Below, piece by piece: positions 7,227 through 16,518 of a stretch of 64,000 nt of DNA. The position numbers and the translations under genes were made by a program. Below the pieces are notes generated by a model. The model ran no database searches, had not been told where the DNA came from, and saw only the letters and a list, made by a program, of their open reading frames with translations. Source of the stretch: Shimia aestuarii. GTDB taxonomy: Bacteria > Pseudomonadota > Alphaproteobacteria > Rhodobacterales > Rhodobacteraceae. How positions within the stretch are numbered: the stretch's first letter is position 1; each line of letters opens with the position of its first letter. Location: contig NZ_JAKVRD010000012.1 in assembly GCF_022814865.1 (NCBI RefSeq), forward strand, positions 1 through 64,000, in the 5' to 3' direction.

Positions 7227-8504
7227 ATGTCATTTGATGTCCCCATCCCCATTCGTCGCAAGATCGCAATTGTCGGAGGTGGTATTTCCGGACTCGCAGC
7301 CGCCTATCTTCTGGCTGAGAAAAACGACATCACGCTCTTCGAGGCTGAAGCGAACCTTGGTGGGCATGCGCGAACCGTTATAGCGGGGCGCAATGGGGAT
7401 CAGGCGGTGGATACGGGTTTCATCGTGTTCAACTACGCAAACTATCCCCATCTCACCGCGATGTTTCGTGATCTCGATGTGCCGGTCGAGAAAAGCGATA
7501 TGAGCTTTGGCGCCACAATCGACAATGGACGCGTGGAATACGGTCTGCGATCTCTCTCGGCTCTCGTCGCGCAACGGCGCAACCTTTCGCGTCCCGGTTT
7601 CTATCGGATGGTGAGGGACATCATGCGGTTCAACGAGCGGGCAGAGGAAAGCGCTTCATCCGACGAAATCACGATCGATGAGCTTGTAGCGGAACTTCGG
7701 CTTGGGGATTGGTTCCGTGACTACTACCTCCGCCCGATCTGCGGGGCGATTTGGTCGACCGGCACAGACCAAATTGGCCAGTTCCCCGCACGAACGCTTG
7801 TGCGTTTCTTTCGAAATCATGCGCTCATGAGCACCACAGGTCAGCATCAGTGGTGGACGGTGAGCGGCGGCAGCCGAGAGTATGTCACGCGACTTTCGGC
7901 ACATCTTGCGAGCGTTGGATGTGATCTGCGTTCAGCCACACCGGTGCAGAGCGTTCTGCGATCAGGTGGCGTTGTGCGTGTCGCTTCGGAGCGCGGTGTG
8001 GAGACATTCGACGACGTGATCTTTGCCTGTCATTCGGATCAGGCCCTGCGACTTCTGGAGGCACCAACGAAGGACGAGAAGGCGATCCTTGGCGCCATTC
8101 AATATCAGGACAATCACGCGATCTTGCATGCCGACGAAGCCCAGATGCCGCGGGCGAAAGGGTGTTGGTCTTCGTGGGTCTACAAGGCCGAAAGCAATCA
8201 GGATGCTTCAGGCATCGGGGTCACCTATTGGATGAACCGGCTTCAAAACATCCCGGAAAGCGATCCGCTCTTTGTGACGCTCAATCCTTTGCAGTCGGTT
8301 CGGGAAGACCGCATTTACGATCAGAAAACGTTTCGCCACCCGGTCTTTGATCGCGCGGCATTGGATGCACAATCCAAGATCAAGACGATTCAGGGTGAGA
8401 ACAATACCTGGTTCGCCGGCGCCTACTTGCGCAATGGCTTTCATGAAGATGGATTTGCCAGCGCCGTGCGTGTCGCTCGTGATTTTGAGCGGGTGCTCCA
8501 ATGA
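7227..8504 (+). CDS. FAD-dependent amine-oxidase-like oxidoreductase
   Basis: 425 aa from ATG 7227 with TTAGGAG upstream; the frame is open further 5' but crosses the promoter. The N terminus has the dinucleotide-binding fold KIAIVGGGISGLAAAYLL, then FEAEANLGGHART, and the C terminus WFAGAYLRNGFHEDGFASAVRVA closes the FAD site. This is the family found with DUF1365 and cyclopropane synthase-like proteins in RpoE regulons. In R. sphaeroides, enzymes of the Ufa group (a methylase, a flavin-type desaturase and an oxygenase) convert vaccenoyl chains to methyl furan fatty acids; this gene is a candidate desaturase. First gene of the operon; overlaps the next by ATGA. Confidence 0.85.
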   Translation: MSFDVPIPIRRKIAIVGGGISGLAAAYLLAEKNDITLFEAEANLGGHARTVIAGRNGDQAVDTGFIVFNYANYPHLTAMFRDLDVPVEKSDMSFGATIDNGRVEYGLRSLSALVAQRRNLSRPGFYRMVRDIMRFNERAEESASSDEITIDELVAELRLGDWFRDYYLRPICGAIWSTGTDQIGQFPARTLVRFFRNHALMSTTGQHQWWTVSGGSREYVTRLSAHLASVGCDLRSATPVQSVLRSGGVVRVASERGVETFDDVIFACHSDQALRLLEAPTKDEKAILGAIQYQDNHAILHADEAQMPRAKGCWSSWVYKAESNQDASGIGVTYWMNRLQNIPESDPLFVTLNPLQSVREDRIYDQKTFRHPVFDRAALDAQSKIKTIQGENNTWFAGAYLRNGFHEDGFASAVRVARDFERVLQ

Positions 8505-9250
8505 ACGATTGGCCAGAACACCTTCGCGGGTCGACCACACATGCCCGAAGGGGAGCGATTGGAAACACGTTCCGATATGGGGTGGATTATGTCCTGATTG
8601 ACCCAGATGCAAACGACGGTCCTCTACTTTTCTCACGGAACCGCCTGAACCTCGCGTCGGTGCTCGACCGCCACCATGGCGGTCCGGTCGGCGCAGGACG
8701 TGGCAAGGCCTGGGCGAAGGAGGTCTTTGAAGGGGTCGGTTTGAACGCGGACAAAATCCTGCTTCTGACGCAGCCTCGATTCCTGACCTACGTATTCAAC
8801 CCGGTGAGCTTTTGGCTCGCATTTCGGGATGACGACCTTGTGGCGGTGATCGCCGAAGTTAACAACACCTTTGGTGACCGCCATTCCTATCTCTGCCACT
8901 TGGAGGGATTTGCGCCCATTCGAGCGCAGGATCAGATAGATGCAAAGAAGGTCTTCCATGTGTCGCCTTTCCAGCACATCGAGGGCGACTACCAGTTCAA
9001 GTTCGATATCTCAAAGAACCGAATTGCGATCCGTATCGCCCACATCAATGGCAGCGAAGGTCTTATTGCGACTCTCTGTGGGGAGCGCGCGCGACTTAGC
9101 AATGCGCGTTTGCTTGGCGCTTCTATAAGGCGCCCCTTTGGGCCACTGCGTACCATTGCGCTCATCCACTGGCAGGCAATTCGCCTCAAGCTCAAAGGCG
9201 CGACATACACGCGTCGTCCCTCGCCACCCGAACAGGAGGTTTCTCAATGA
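8501..9250 (+). CDS. DUF1365 family protein
   Basis: 249 aa. Typical DUF1365 features are the N-terminal HARRGAIGNTFRYGVDYVLID, RFLTYVFNPVSFWLAF and VNNTFGDRHSYLC, and KVFHVSPFQHIEGDYQFKF. The family has no established biochemical activity but is nearly always encoded between an amine-oxidase-like flavoprotein and a cyclopropane fatty acid synthase, as here. Overlaps both neighbours by 4 bases (ATGA), so translation is coupled. I infer a role in modification of membrane acyl chains. Confidence 0.9.
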   Translation: MNDWPEHLRGSTTHARRGAIGNTFRYGVDYVLIDPDANDGPLLFSRNRLNLASVLDRHHGGPVGAGRGKAWAKEVFEGVGLNADKILLLTQPRFLTYVFNPVSFWLAFRDDDLVAVIAEVNNTFGDRHSYLCHLEGFAPIRAQDQIDAKKVFHVSPFQHIEGDYQFKFDISKNRIAIRIAHINGSEGLIATLCGERARLSNARLLGASIRRPFGPLRTIALIHWQAIRLKLKGATYTRRPSPPEQEVSQ

Positions 9251-10407
9251 ACTTTTTCGACAAACGTGTCCGGCACGAGTTTCTTTCCTGTTGTGAAGGT
9301 ATGCGACAAGGGACGCTGCACCTCGTGACGCCGGAAGGTGAAAAGCATGTCTTTGGCGATGGTGGTCCAGAGGCCGAAATGCGCCTTCACGACTGGTCAG
9401 TCGTCCCGGCAATGGCGGCACGAGGCGACGTCGGTCTTGGAGAAACCTACGTAGAAGGACTCTGGGATACGCCCTCGATTGAGAACCTTACAGCCGTCGC
9501 ACTTCGCAATCTCGACAATTTCGAGCAGTTTGCGCACCCATCGCCTTGGAATACGCTGCGCTACCGTGTTGTGGACCGCATCATGCGTGCGAACTCCCGC
9601 CGCGGAGCGGCTCGCAATATCCGTAGTCACTACGATGTTGGAAACGAATTCTACCAGCTCTGGCTTGACCGCGGCATGACCTACTCCTCTGCGCTCTTTT
9701 CCGAGGGAGACAATGATCTCGAAACCGCGCAGAACCGGAAATATGATCGGATTTTGAGCCGCCTTGGTGAAGGAGAACGCGTTCTCGAGATTGGATGCGG
9801 ATGGGGTGGTTTCGCAGAGCGTGCGGCAGAGGCTGGGCGCTCTGTGAAAGGTGTCACGATCTCTCCTTCTCAAAAGGGTTATGCCGATGCGCGCCTCGAT
9901 GGGCGGGCGCAAATTGACCTTTGCGACTATCGAAACGTTGAAGGCACCTACGATAATATTGTCTCAATCGAGATGATCGAAGCGGTGGGTGAGCGTTACT
10001 GGCCAACCTATTTTTCGACACTTAAGAAGCACCTCTCAGAGAGTGGTCGTGCGGTTGTTCAGGCGATCACTGTCCCGGATTCCTATTTCGATATCTATCG
10101 GAAAGGTTCGGACTATATTCGACAGTATACGTTCCCCGGAGGGATGCTGCTCTCTGATGCTGTGATCGCGAAGGCAGCAAGAGAAGCGGGGCTCGAGGTC
10201 AAGGAGAGCTTTGCTTTTGGCCAAGATTACGCTCGTACATGTAGGGTTTGGTCAGAGCGTCTGATTGCAGAGCGCGAGCGGATCATGCGACTCGGCTACG
10301 ATCAACGCTTCATGCGCAATTGGCAGTATTACCTTGAGATCTGTGCCGCGAGTTTCGCGGTGAACCAAACAGATGTTGTGCAAGTTGAGTTGGCTCATGC
10401 GACTTGA
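9247..10407 (+). CDS. cfa: Cyclopropane-fatty-acyl-phospholipid synthase family methyltransferase
   Basis: 386 aa. SAM-binding motif VLEIGCGWGGFAERA at 179-193, preceded by SHYDVGNEFYQLWLDRGMTYS and followed by GVTISPSQ and IEMIEAVGERYW, all hallmarks of Cfa-type enzymes that transfer a methyl or methylene group to the double bond of phospholipid acyl chains. In an RpoE-ChrR operon such enzymes take part in singlet-oxygen protection, either through cyclopropane or methylated/furan acyl chains. Which product is formed cannot be read from sequence alone. Third gene of the operon; its last 11 bases overlap the next gene. Confidence 0.93.
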   Translation: MNFFDKRVRHEFLSCCEGMRQGTLHLVTPEGEKHVFGDGGPEAEMRLHDWSVVPAMAARGDVGLGETYVEGLWDTPSIENLTAVALRNLDNFEQFAHPSPWNTLRYRVVDRIMRANSRRGAARNIRSHYDVGNEFYQLWLDRGMTYSSALFSEGDNDLETAQNRKYDRILSRLGEGERVLEIGCGWGGFAERAAEAGRSVKGVTISPSQKGYADARLDGRAQIDLCDYRNVEGTYDNIVSIEMIEAVGERYWPTYFSTLKKHLSESGRAVVQAITVPDSYFDIYRKGSDYIRQYTFPGGMLLSDAVIAKAAREAGLEVKESFAFGQDYARTCRVWSERLIAERERIMRLGYDQRFMRNWQYYLEICAASFAVNQTDVVQVELAHAT

Positions 10408-10927
10408 GACAGCAAGAAACTTCGCGACGCTCATGGTTGCCACCGGACTCATGATTTGCTCGGTCACCGCGGAAGCGAGAGAGCTACGTGATCCGGTCGT
10501 TGTAGGCGCAGCAGAAGTGCGGTTGTTCGGATTCAAGCTCTACGATGCACGATTGTTGACGCCCGGCGGGCGGACCTACGATCCTGACCGTCCACACGCT
10601 CTCGAGCTGCGCTATGCAAGGTCATTCGATCGCGAGTCTCTCCTACGTGCGACGAGGAAGGAATTGGAACGCATCCAAGGTGGCCAGCAAGGTGTCGATC
10701 AAGCGATGGATCGGTTGCGTCCGTGCTTTCGAGACGTTTCATCCGGGGATCGATTCAAGGCTACTGCGCACGCTCCGAATAACCTCTCGTTTCACCTCAA
10801 TGGTCGTCAGACCTGCGTTGTGGAGGGCCCCTCCCTTGCGCGAAGGTTCCTTGCCATTTGGCTATCGGATAGTGCGCGCGATCCGGGGCTCTCGCGAAAG
10901 CTACGAGGCGTTGGCGCGGGCCAATGA
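10397..10927 (+). CDS. Exported chalcone-isomerase-like domain protein
   Basis: 176 aa from ATG 10397 inside the end of cfa; an alternative TTG/ATG start 24 bases earlier exists. An N-terminal signal peptide (FATLMVATGLMICSVTAEA) precedes a small domain with VGAAEVRLFGFKLYDARLLTPGG and ALELRYARSFDRESLLRATRKE, matching the bacterial chalcone-isomerase-like family (Pfam CHI-like). Such proteins are thought to bind fatty acids or related ligands rather than flavonoids. Periplasmic location fits an operon acting on membrane lipids. Overlaps the transporter gene by 4 bases. Confidence 0.75.
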   Translation: MRLETARNFATLMVATGLMICSVTAEARELRDPVVVGAAEVRLFGFKLYDARLLTPGGRTYDPDRPHALELRYARSFDRESLLRATRKELERIQGGQQGVDQAMDRLRPCFRDVSSGDRFKATAHAPNNLSFHLNGRQTCVVEGPSLARRFLAIWLSDSARDPGLSRKLRGVGAGQ

Positions 10928-12147
10928 CACATCTTTGGCGTGTCATGATATTTGCCATCGTACCGGCAGTCGCGGGAATACCGCTCTATTTGCATTTGCC
11001 GCGATATGCCTCGACCGAGCTTGGGCTCGATCTTGCGGTTGTTGCGGGGCTTTTGTTGTTCTTGAGGGTCTTTGATTTCGTTCAGGATCCTTTGCTCGGC
11101 AAACTCGTCGAAGCTTGCCAAGATAGGCTACCCCTGCTTGCGGCGCTCGCCAGCTTTGGGCTTGGGGTCGGTTTCATCATGGTATACGCGGTAGAGCCGC
11201 CTTTCGCGCCTTTGGCTTGGTTGCTCGTGTCGCTTCTGCTGCTTTTTACGGCCTTTAGCTTGGCGACGATCCTTTTCTATAGCCAGAGCATTGCGATTGC
11301 AGGTGAGCGCGCAAACCTGCCGAGGCTTGCTGCCTGGCGCGAGGTAGGTTCGATCTCTGGTATTGTGATTGGCGCCTCGCTTCTTCCACTTGGCGCTTTC
11401 CTCTGGGGAAGTGTAAATGCCTACACCTTCTTTGGCCTCGCGCTTGCCGTTCTTATCGCAATGGCTTGGGCCATCTCTCTCCCTCTCTGGAAGATGCGGG
11501 GACCAGCGACCCCCAAACTACGTTTCTCTGACTTGAGGCAGGCGGGCGGAGGGCGTTTGCTTGTTCTGGCATTTATCAACAATCTGCCAGTGGCGGTCAC
11601 TTCAACGCTCTTCCTCTTCTTCGTTGAGGATAGGTTGCAGCTTCCGGGCGCGGCTGGTGGTTTCCTTGTCTTGTTTTTTCTAGCCGCCGCGGCGTCGGTT
11701 CCGCTTTGGTCACGCCTGATAGTGAAGTTCGGAGCGCGCCAGTCGCTTTTGTGGGCTATGGCCCTCGCGATCTTATCTTTTAGTGGAACTGCGTTTCTTC
11801 CAGAAGGGGCGGCGCTTCTATTCGCGGGGATTTGTCTTGCATCCGGCGCGGCGCTGGGCGGTGATATGGTGATCCTACCAGCTCTTTTTTCGGCTCGGTT
11901 GGATGCGGCTGGTCTCTCGCAGACGGGGGCTTTTGGCTGGTGGGGGGCGTCGATCAAGGTTGCGCTTGCCATGGCCGCAGCGATGACTTTGCCGATCCTC
12001 GATTGGTCGGGCTTTCGACCCGACGGTGACAATACAGCGTCGGCGCTGCTGAGTTTGACGCTTCTATATGCGGTGATCCCCTGTTTCCTGAAAATCGGCG
12101 CGGTGGCCCTTGTGCTGCGCCTGCCATCTCATGAGGTTTCAATATGA
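10924..12147 (+). CDS. MFS/GPH-type transporter
   Basis: 407 aa with about 12 hydrophobic segments and no signal peptide. The segment FDFVQDPLLGKLVE matches the D-x-x-x-DPxxG motif of glycoside-pentoside-hexuronide (GPH) transporters. R. sphaeroides has a related transporter in the RpoE operon next to rpoE. The substrate is unknown; export or flipping of a lipid-derived molecule is possible given its neighbours. Start and stop overlap both neighbouring genes by 4 bases. Confidence 0.85.
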   Translation: MTHLWRVMIFAIVPAVAGIPLYLHLPRYASTELGLDLAVVAGLLLFLRVFDFVQDPLLGKLVEACQDRLPLLAALASFGLGVGFIMVYAVEPPFAPLAWLLVSLLLLFTAFSLATILFYSQSIAIAGERANLPRLAAWREVGSISGIVIGASLLPLGAFLWGSVNAYTFFGLALAVLIAMAWAISLPLWKMRGPATPKLRFSDLRQAGGGRLLVLAFINNLPVAVTSTLFLFFVEDRLQLPGAAGGFLVLFFLAAAASVPLWSRLIVKFGARQSLLWAMALAILSFSGTAFLPEGAALLFAGICLASGAALGGDMVILPALFSARLDAAGLSQTGAFGWWGASIKVALAMAAAMTLPILDWSGFRPDGDNTASALLSLTLLYAVIPCFLKIGAVALVLRLPSHEVSI

Positions 12148-12698
12148 AGTCGCTTCTGATTATCCTTATTCTTATCATTGTCGCTATTGTCCTGCTCAAG
12201 CTAGCGATTGGATTTCATACACAAAGGCCGTCTCACTATGCAGGCACAGGCCCTGCCTTTGATCTGCGCAAGCATCTGTCTGGCCCAATGAAATCCGAAG
12301 GTATGATCTATGGCCCGCGCGGGCGCGTGTCTTCAAGGTTCGTCGCAGATATGAACGGCACCTGGGAAGGCGAGACAGGCACTCTAACCGAAGATTTCGT
12401 CTATGCAGGGAGTGGGCAAGAACAAGCGCGTCGTTGGTCGCTGATGATTGGTGAGAACGGGAAGTTCACTGCGACCGCCCCTGATGTGATTGGCACGGCA
12501 CATGGTGAGGTGTCTGGGGCGACTGTGCGTCTGACATACCGGATCAAACTTCTCGAAGATGCTGGCGGGCATGTCCTTGATGTCACGGACTGGATGTATC
12601 TGATGGAGAATGGTGTCATCATGAATCGCTCTGAGATGCGCAAGTATGGTGTCAAAGTTGCAGAGCTGATTGCCACGATCCGCCCGGTGTCGCCATGA
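12144..12698 (+). CDS. DUF3833 lipocalin-like membrane-anchored protein
   Basis: 184 aa. One N-terminal membrane helix (LLIILILIIVAIVLLKLAI) is followed by a beta-rich domain containing FDLRKHLSGPMKSEGMIYGPRGR, FVADMNGTWEG and LDVTDWMYLMENGVIMNRSEMRKYGVKVAEL, features of DUF3833. Family members are found in the same RpoE regulon of Rhodobacter and may bind lipids. Function not established. ATGA overlaps on both sides. Confidence 0.85.
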   Translation: MKSLLIILILIIVAIVLLKLAIGFHTQRPSHYAGTGPAFDLRKHLSGPMKSEGMIYGPRGRVSSRFVADMNGTWEGETGTLTEDFVYAGSGQEQARRWSLMIGENGKFTATAPDVIGTAHGEVSGATVRLTYRIKLLEDAGGHVLDVTDWMYLMENGVIMNRSEMRKYGVKVAELIATIRPVSP

Positions 12699-13423
12699 AT
12701 CTCCACGGCAAGACCTACTGGATTATTGGCGCGTCCGAAGGCCTTGGGTTGGCGCTTGCGCGGCTTCTGTCCGCCGAAGGCGCACAGGTTATCCTGTCTG
12801 CGCGCAATTCGGAGCGCCTACAGGAAATGGAGAAAGAGATCGACGGAGCCCGAGGTGTCGCAATGGATGTGACGGATGGGGAGTCTGTTGCACAAGCAGT
12901 GGAGCAGGTCGGGGAGGTCGACGGGATCGTTTATTCGGTAGGACTCTATGATCCAATGCCTGCGCAGGATTGGGATGCAGAACGGGCGCTATCCATTGCC
13001 GAGGCCAACTACATGGGGGCGCTGCGGGTGCTCGGCCATATCGTGCCTGGGATGGCCCGAAGAAAAGACGGGCACATCGTGCTTGTCGGGTCTTTGGCCG
13101 GTTTCTCGGGGCTTCCTGGCGCCATTGGATATGCTTCCAGCAAGGCCGCTCTTATGCATCTCGCGGAAGACATGTATGCAGACCTGCATCGGAGCGGTGT
13201 TCGCGTCCAACGCGTCAATCCGGGGTTCATTCGAACACGTTTGACCGCAAAGAACGATTTCACCATGCCTCAGATCATGGAGCCAGAAGGCGCGGCTCGT
13301 CATGTGTTGCGGGCGATGCGATCTGGCCGGTTTTCGACAAGCTTCCCAAAGCCGTTTGCCTTGTTGTTTATGGGATCAAAATTTCTGCCTCGGCGTCTTT
13401 TTCTTAGGCTGATGGGGGCCTGA
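12695..13423 (+). CDS. Short-chain dehydrogenase/reductase
   Basis: 242 aa. NAD(P) motif WIIGASEGLGLALARLL near the N terminus, YSVGLYD in the NAG position, and catalytic Y-x-x-x-K in IGYASSKAALMHLAED. C-terminal hydrophobic tail (FALLFMGSKFLPRRLFLRLMGA) suggests membrane association. Last gene of the RpoE operon, overlapping DUF3833 by 4 bases; its R. sphaeroides counterpart is also the last gene of the operon next to rpoE. Substrate unknown. Confidence 0.9.
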   Translation: MNLHGKTYWIIGASEGLGLALARLLSAEGAQVILSARNSERLQEMEKEIDGARGVAMDVTDGESVAQAVEQVGEVDGIVYSVGLYDPMPAQDWDAERALSIAEANYMGALRVLGHIVPGMARRKDGHIVLVGSLAGFSGLPGAIGYASSKAALMHLAEDMYADLHRSGVRVQRVNPGFIRTRLTAKNDFTMPQIMEPEGAARHVLRAMRSGRFSTSFPKPFALLFMGSKFLPRRLFLRLMGA

Positions 13424-13489
13424 ATGGGTTCTTTGCTCTGCTGGTGTTTCTGATGTATGGAGAGGCCTTCCGAATGGAAAGCGCGAGTC

Positions 13490-15145
13490 ATGACCCAACA
13501 TCGTTCCGAACTTCTTATGCCGGCTGGCAACCTTCGAAAGCTCAAGATGGCTGTCCTCTACGGGGCGGATGCCGTGTATCTAGGGACGCCTGACCTCAGC
13601 CTGAGAACAAAATCCGAGTTCTCGCTGGAGGACGTTATCGAGGGGGTGGAGTTCTGCCATGCACATGGTCGCAGGGCGTATCTGACGCTCAACCTCTTTT
13701 CGCACAACAAGGATATTCCCAAGCTTGATGAATACCTTGAGACGGTGCGCAAGGTGAAGCCGGATGGGCTAATCATCTCTGACCCGGGTGTGTTTCAATA
13801 TGTCCGCGAACGCGCGCCGGAGATCCCGCTTCATGTTTCGACGCAAGCCAATATCGCCTCTTGGTTAACCACGCAGTTCTGGCAGTCGCAGGGAGCCGAC
13901 CTTGTCGTTCTCGCCCGCGAGGTGTCTTTTCCAGAGCTTGAAGAAATTCGTGAGAAATGCCCGGATATCAAGCTCGAAGCCTTCGTGCATGGCGCGATGT
14001 GCATGACCTATTCGGGGCGATGCCTTTTGTCGAACTTCATGGCTGAGCGCGGTGCCAACCAAGGGAACTGCGCCAATTCCTGTCGTTGGAACTACAAGTT
14101 CCATATGCGCCTAAAAGATGGGACAGTTCAGGAACTGATCGTCGATGAAGACAACCTCGATATGTTTGAATTCTTGCTCGAAGAAGGGGTGCGTCCAGGT
14201 GAATTCCTCCCGATTCAGGAAGACGAACGCGGGAGCTATATTCTGAACTCTAAAGACCTTTGCCTTCTGCCGAAGCTTGATGACTACCTGCGCATCGGCG
14301 TCGATAGCCTCAAAGTCGAAGGGCGCGGCAAATCGGAATACTATGCTGCGATTGTTGCGCGCGCCTATCGCATGGCGATCGATGACTACTATGCCGATCC
14401 GGAAAACTGGAATGCGGCAGACTACATGGAAGAGCTTGAGACCGTGGGCAATCGTGGCTACACGCTCGCATTTCACAAGGGACGCCTTACAAATCTAGCG
14501 CATGGCTACGAACACACTCAGGCAATCGCGCAATGGGAATATGCGGGAGTCGTGACGGAAGTCACCGATGACGCGTTCCACGTCGAAGTGAAGAACAAGC
14601 TCGAGCCTGGCGATGTGATTGAGATCGTATCACCCACCGCGCGCAATACGGTTTTGCTTCGCGCTTATGAGTATGAGGTCGCAGAAACCGGAGAGATCAA
14701 AGACGTGATCCACGGTAGCACCAAGACAATCATCCGTTTGCCTTTCTCCCTTTTTGAGCATGAGGATGCCGATGATCTTCGTGCAAACTTTCCTGTGTTT
14801 ACCGTTCTGAGAAAAGAGCGCGCCCTGACTGAAGAGCAATGGGCGCGCCTCAAACTCGACAAAACGGCGCTGGCGATGGAAGTGAAGGACACGACGGGCG
14901 AAACTGCCTATCGCCGCCGCCGCGACGCGCTTGTCGAGGCAATCGAGAGTGATGCGAATACGCGCCGTTTCAAAACAAACCGTGTCGGCACCGAAGGGTG
15001 TTGTGGCAAGGGCTGCAACGGTTGCTTGATTTTCTGGCAAGACGACAGTTATGCCAAGGCGCGTGAAATCCTTCTTCAGCGCAAGCAAGGGGCCATGCTG
15101 ACAAAGGCGGAAGCTGCTGCTTTCCGCCTTCCTGCGGCTGAGTAG
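13490..15145 (+). CDS. trhP: U32 family protein, TrhP-like tRNA hydroxylation enzyme with C-terminal extension
   Basis: 551 aa from ATG 13490 (GGAAAG upstream). The core matches E. coli TrhP (YegQ), which with prephenate-dependent chemistry makes 5-hydroxyuridine at tRNA position 34: LLMPAGNLRKLKMAVLYGADAVYLG, FVHGAMCMTYSGRCLLSNFM, NQGNCANSCRWNY with the conserved Cys residues, and NSKDL. It is about 100 residues longer than TrhP and the tail carries a Cys cluster (residues 504, 505, 509, 512 in GCCGKGCNGC) that could hold metal. It lies 66 bases after the RpoE operon and may be co-transcribed. Confidence 0.85.
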   Translation: MTQHRSELLMPAGNLRKLKMAVLYGADAVYLGTPDLSLRTKSEFSLEDVIEGVEFCHAHGRRAYLTLNLFSHNKDIPKLDEYLETVRKVKPDGLIISDPGVFQYVRERAPEIPLHVSTQANIASWLTTQFWQSQGADLVVLAREVSFPELEEIREKCPDIKLEAFVHGAMCMTYSGRCLLSNFMAERGANQGNCANSCRWNYKFHMRLKDGTVQELIVDEDNLDMFEFLLEEGVRPGEFLPIQEDERGSYILNSKDLCLLPKLDDYLRIGVDSLKVEGRGKSEYYAAIVARAYRMAIDDYYADPENWNAADYMEELETVGNRGYTLAFHKGRLTNLAHGYEHTQAIAQWEYAGVVTEVTDDAFHVEVKNKLEPGDVIEIVSPTARNTVLLRAYEYEVAETGEIKDVIHGSTKTIIRLPFSLFEHEDADDLRANFPVFTVLRKERALTEEQWARLKLDKTALAMEVKDTTGETAYRRRRDALVEAIESDANTRRFKTNRVGTEGCCGKGCNGCLIFWQDDSYAKAREILLQRKQGAMLTKAEAAAFRLPAAE

Positions 15146-15280
15146 GTGCCCTGTGTCCGCTATTCGCCTAACGCTCTCAGGAACAAAGCGTTTTGCTAAG
15201 CCTCACGAATTCGTTAGAAGGGTGTCGGGGACAATATATAGCCGTCAGACCGATACCCGAGGGTGTGGGCGGAGGACTTA

Positions 15281-16513
15281 ATGCAAGAAAAACGCTCCAG
15301 CTTTCTGGACTATGCTGAACGCAGATACAGGTTGGCGGGCAGCGCCTTGGTAGAAGGAGGGAACCATCCCTACTTCGTTGAGACGGATTTGCTTGAAGAA
15401 TCTGCCGATCAGTGGCCGGAGGGTTTTCTAAGCCTCTCGCACTATGACTATCTTGGTATGATGCAGGATCCGGAAGTCACAGCGGCCGCCAAGAGCGCGA
15501 TCGATCGCTTTGGAACCGGTGCAGGCGGGTCGCGGCTCGTCGGAGGCGAGCGCAGTATCCATCGCGCTTTCGAGAAGGAACTTGCCGCTTTTCTTGGGGT
15601 TGGAGGTGTCCTTTCGATAATCTCCGGTTATCTGACTAATATGTCGATCATCGGGCATGTGATGACGGGGAGAGACCTCGTCATCGCGGACGAGTTGGCG
15701 CACAATTCGATCATTTCCGGATGCAAGGCCGCGAAGTGCACTTTCTTGACCTACCCACACAATGATCTGGAGGCCTTGAACGCTCTGCTCGGCGAGCGGC
15801 GGCAAGAATTCGGGCGCGTGCTCATTGCGACGGATGGGCTCTTTTCGATGGATGGGGACATTACCGACCTTCCAAGGTTGCTCGAGATCAAGGACGCGCA
15901 TGACGCATGGCTTCTTCTCGATGAAGCACATTCATATGGTGTCTTGGGGGAAACGGGTCGAGGCCTCTCTGAACACTTCGGCGTCGATCCCAAGCGCATT
16001 GAGCTAGCAGTCGGAACACTTTCAAAGAGTTTCGGTGCGTCGGGAGGTTTCATCGCTGCGGAGGCGCGCATTGTTGAGTGGTTGAAGTTCACTCTTCCGG
16101 GTTTTGTTTATTCCGTTGGCCTCGCCCCCTCGACGGTTGCATCGGCGCGCGCGGCGCTCGGCGTTCTAAGACGTGAGCCAGAACGCGTAGCCAGATTGCG
16201 CGAGAATTCACGCATGTTCCTCAATATGGCACAAGCGGCAGGCCTCGACACCGGAGATGCCATAGGCGAGGCCGTCGTCCCTGTGTTGTTCGAGAGTCCC
16301 GAAGAGTGCGTCTTTGTCGCCGGAGCGCTCTTGCAGCAAGGTATCTACACACCTCCAGTGGTGCATGTCGGGATTCCGAAAGACGCGCCGCGCATTCGGT
16401 GCTTCATCTCGGCAAAACACAGCCAAAAAGATTTCGAGCGGACTGTGAGCGCAATCCTTGCCGCGCGCGCTGCGTTTCAATCAGCCAGTATCGAGGGGCT
16501 GCGCGCGAGTTAA
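15281..16513 (+). CDS. Alpha-oxoamine synthase, serine palmitoyltransferase-like
   Basis: 410 aa; ATG 15281 follows GGAGGA at ideal spacing. A PLP enzyme of the KBL/AONS/SPT group: LSHYDYLGM, GTGAGGSRLVGG, DELAHNSIISGCK, LLLDEAHSYGVLGETGRG (Asp214, His217) and PLP lysine Lys249 in GTLSKSFGASGGF. That last motif resembles the SPT subunit LCB2 (GTFTKSFGA). AONS or KBL function is less likely because no bio or tdh genes are near and the operon holds a ketosphinganine-reductase-like gene, an inositol-phosphate synthase and lipid genes. I infer acyl-CoA or acyl-ACP plus amino acid condensation giving a 3-keto sphingoid-like base. First gene of a seven-gene operon. Confidence 0.8.
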   Translation: MQEKRSSFLDYAERRYRLAGSALVEGGNHPYFVETDLLEESADQWPEGFLSLSHYDYLGMMQDPEVTAAAKSAIDRFGTGAGGSRLVGGERSIHRAFEKELAAFLGVGGVLSIISGYLTNMSIIGHVMTGRDLVIADELAHNSIISGCKAAKCTFLTYPHNDLEALNALLGERRQEFGRVLIATDGLFSMDGDITDLPRLLEIKDAHDAWLLLDEAHSYGVLGETGRGLSEHFGVDPKRIELAVGTLSKSFGASGGFIAAEARIVEWLKFTLPGFVYSVGLAPSTVASARAALGVLRREPERVARLRENSRMFLNMAQAAGLDTGDAIGEAVVPVLFESPEECVFVAGALLQQGIYTPPVVHVGIPKDAPRIRCFISAKHSQKDFERTVSAILAARAAFQSASIEGLRAS

Positions 16514-16518
16514 GTGAG

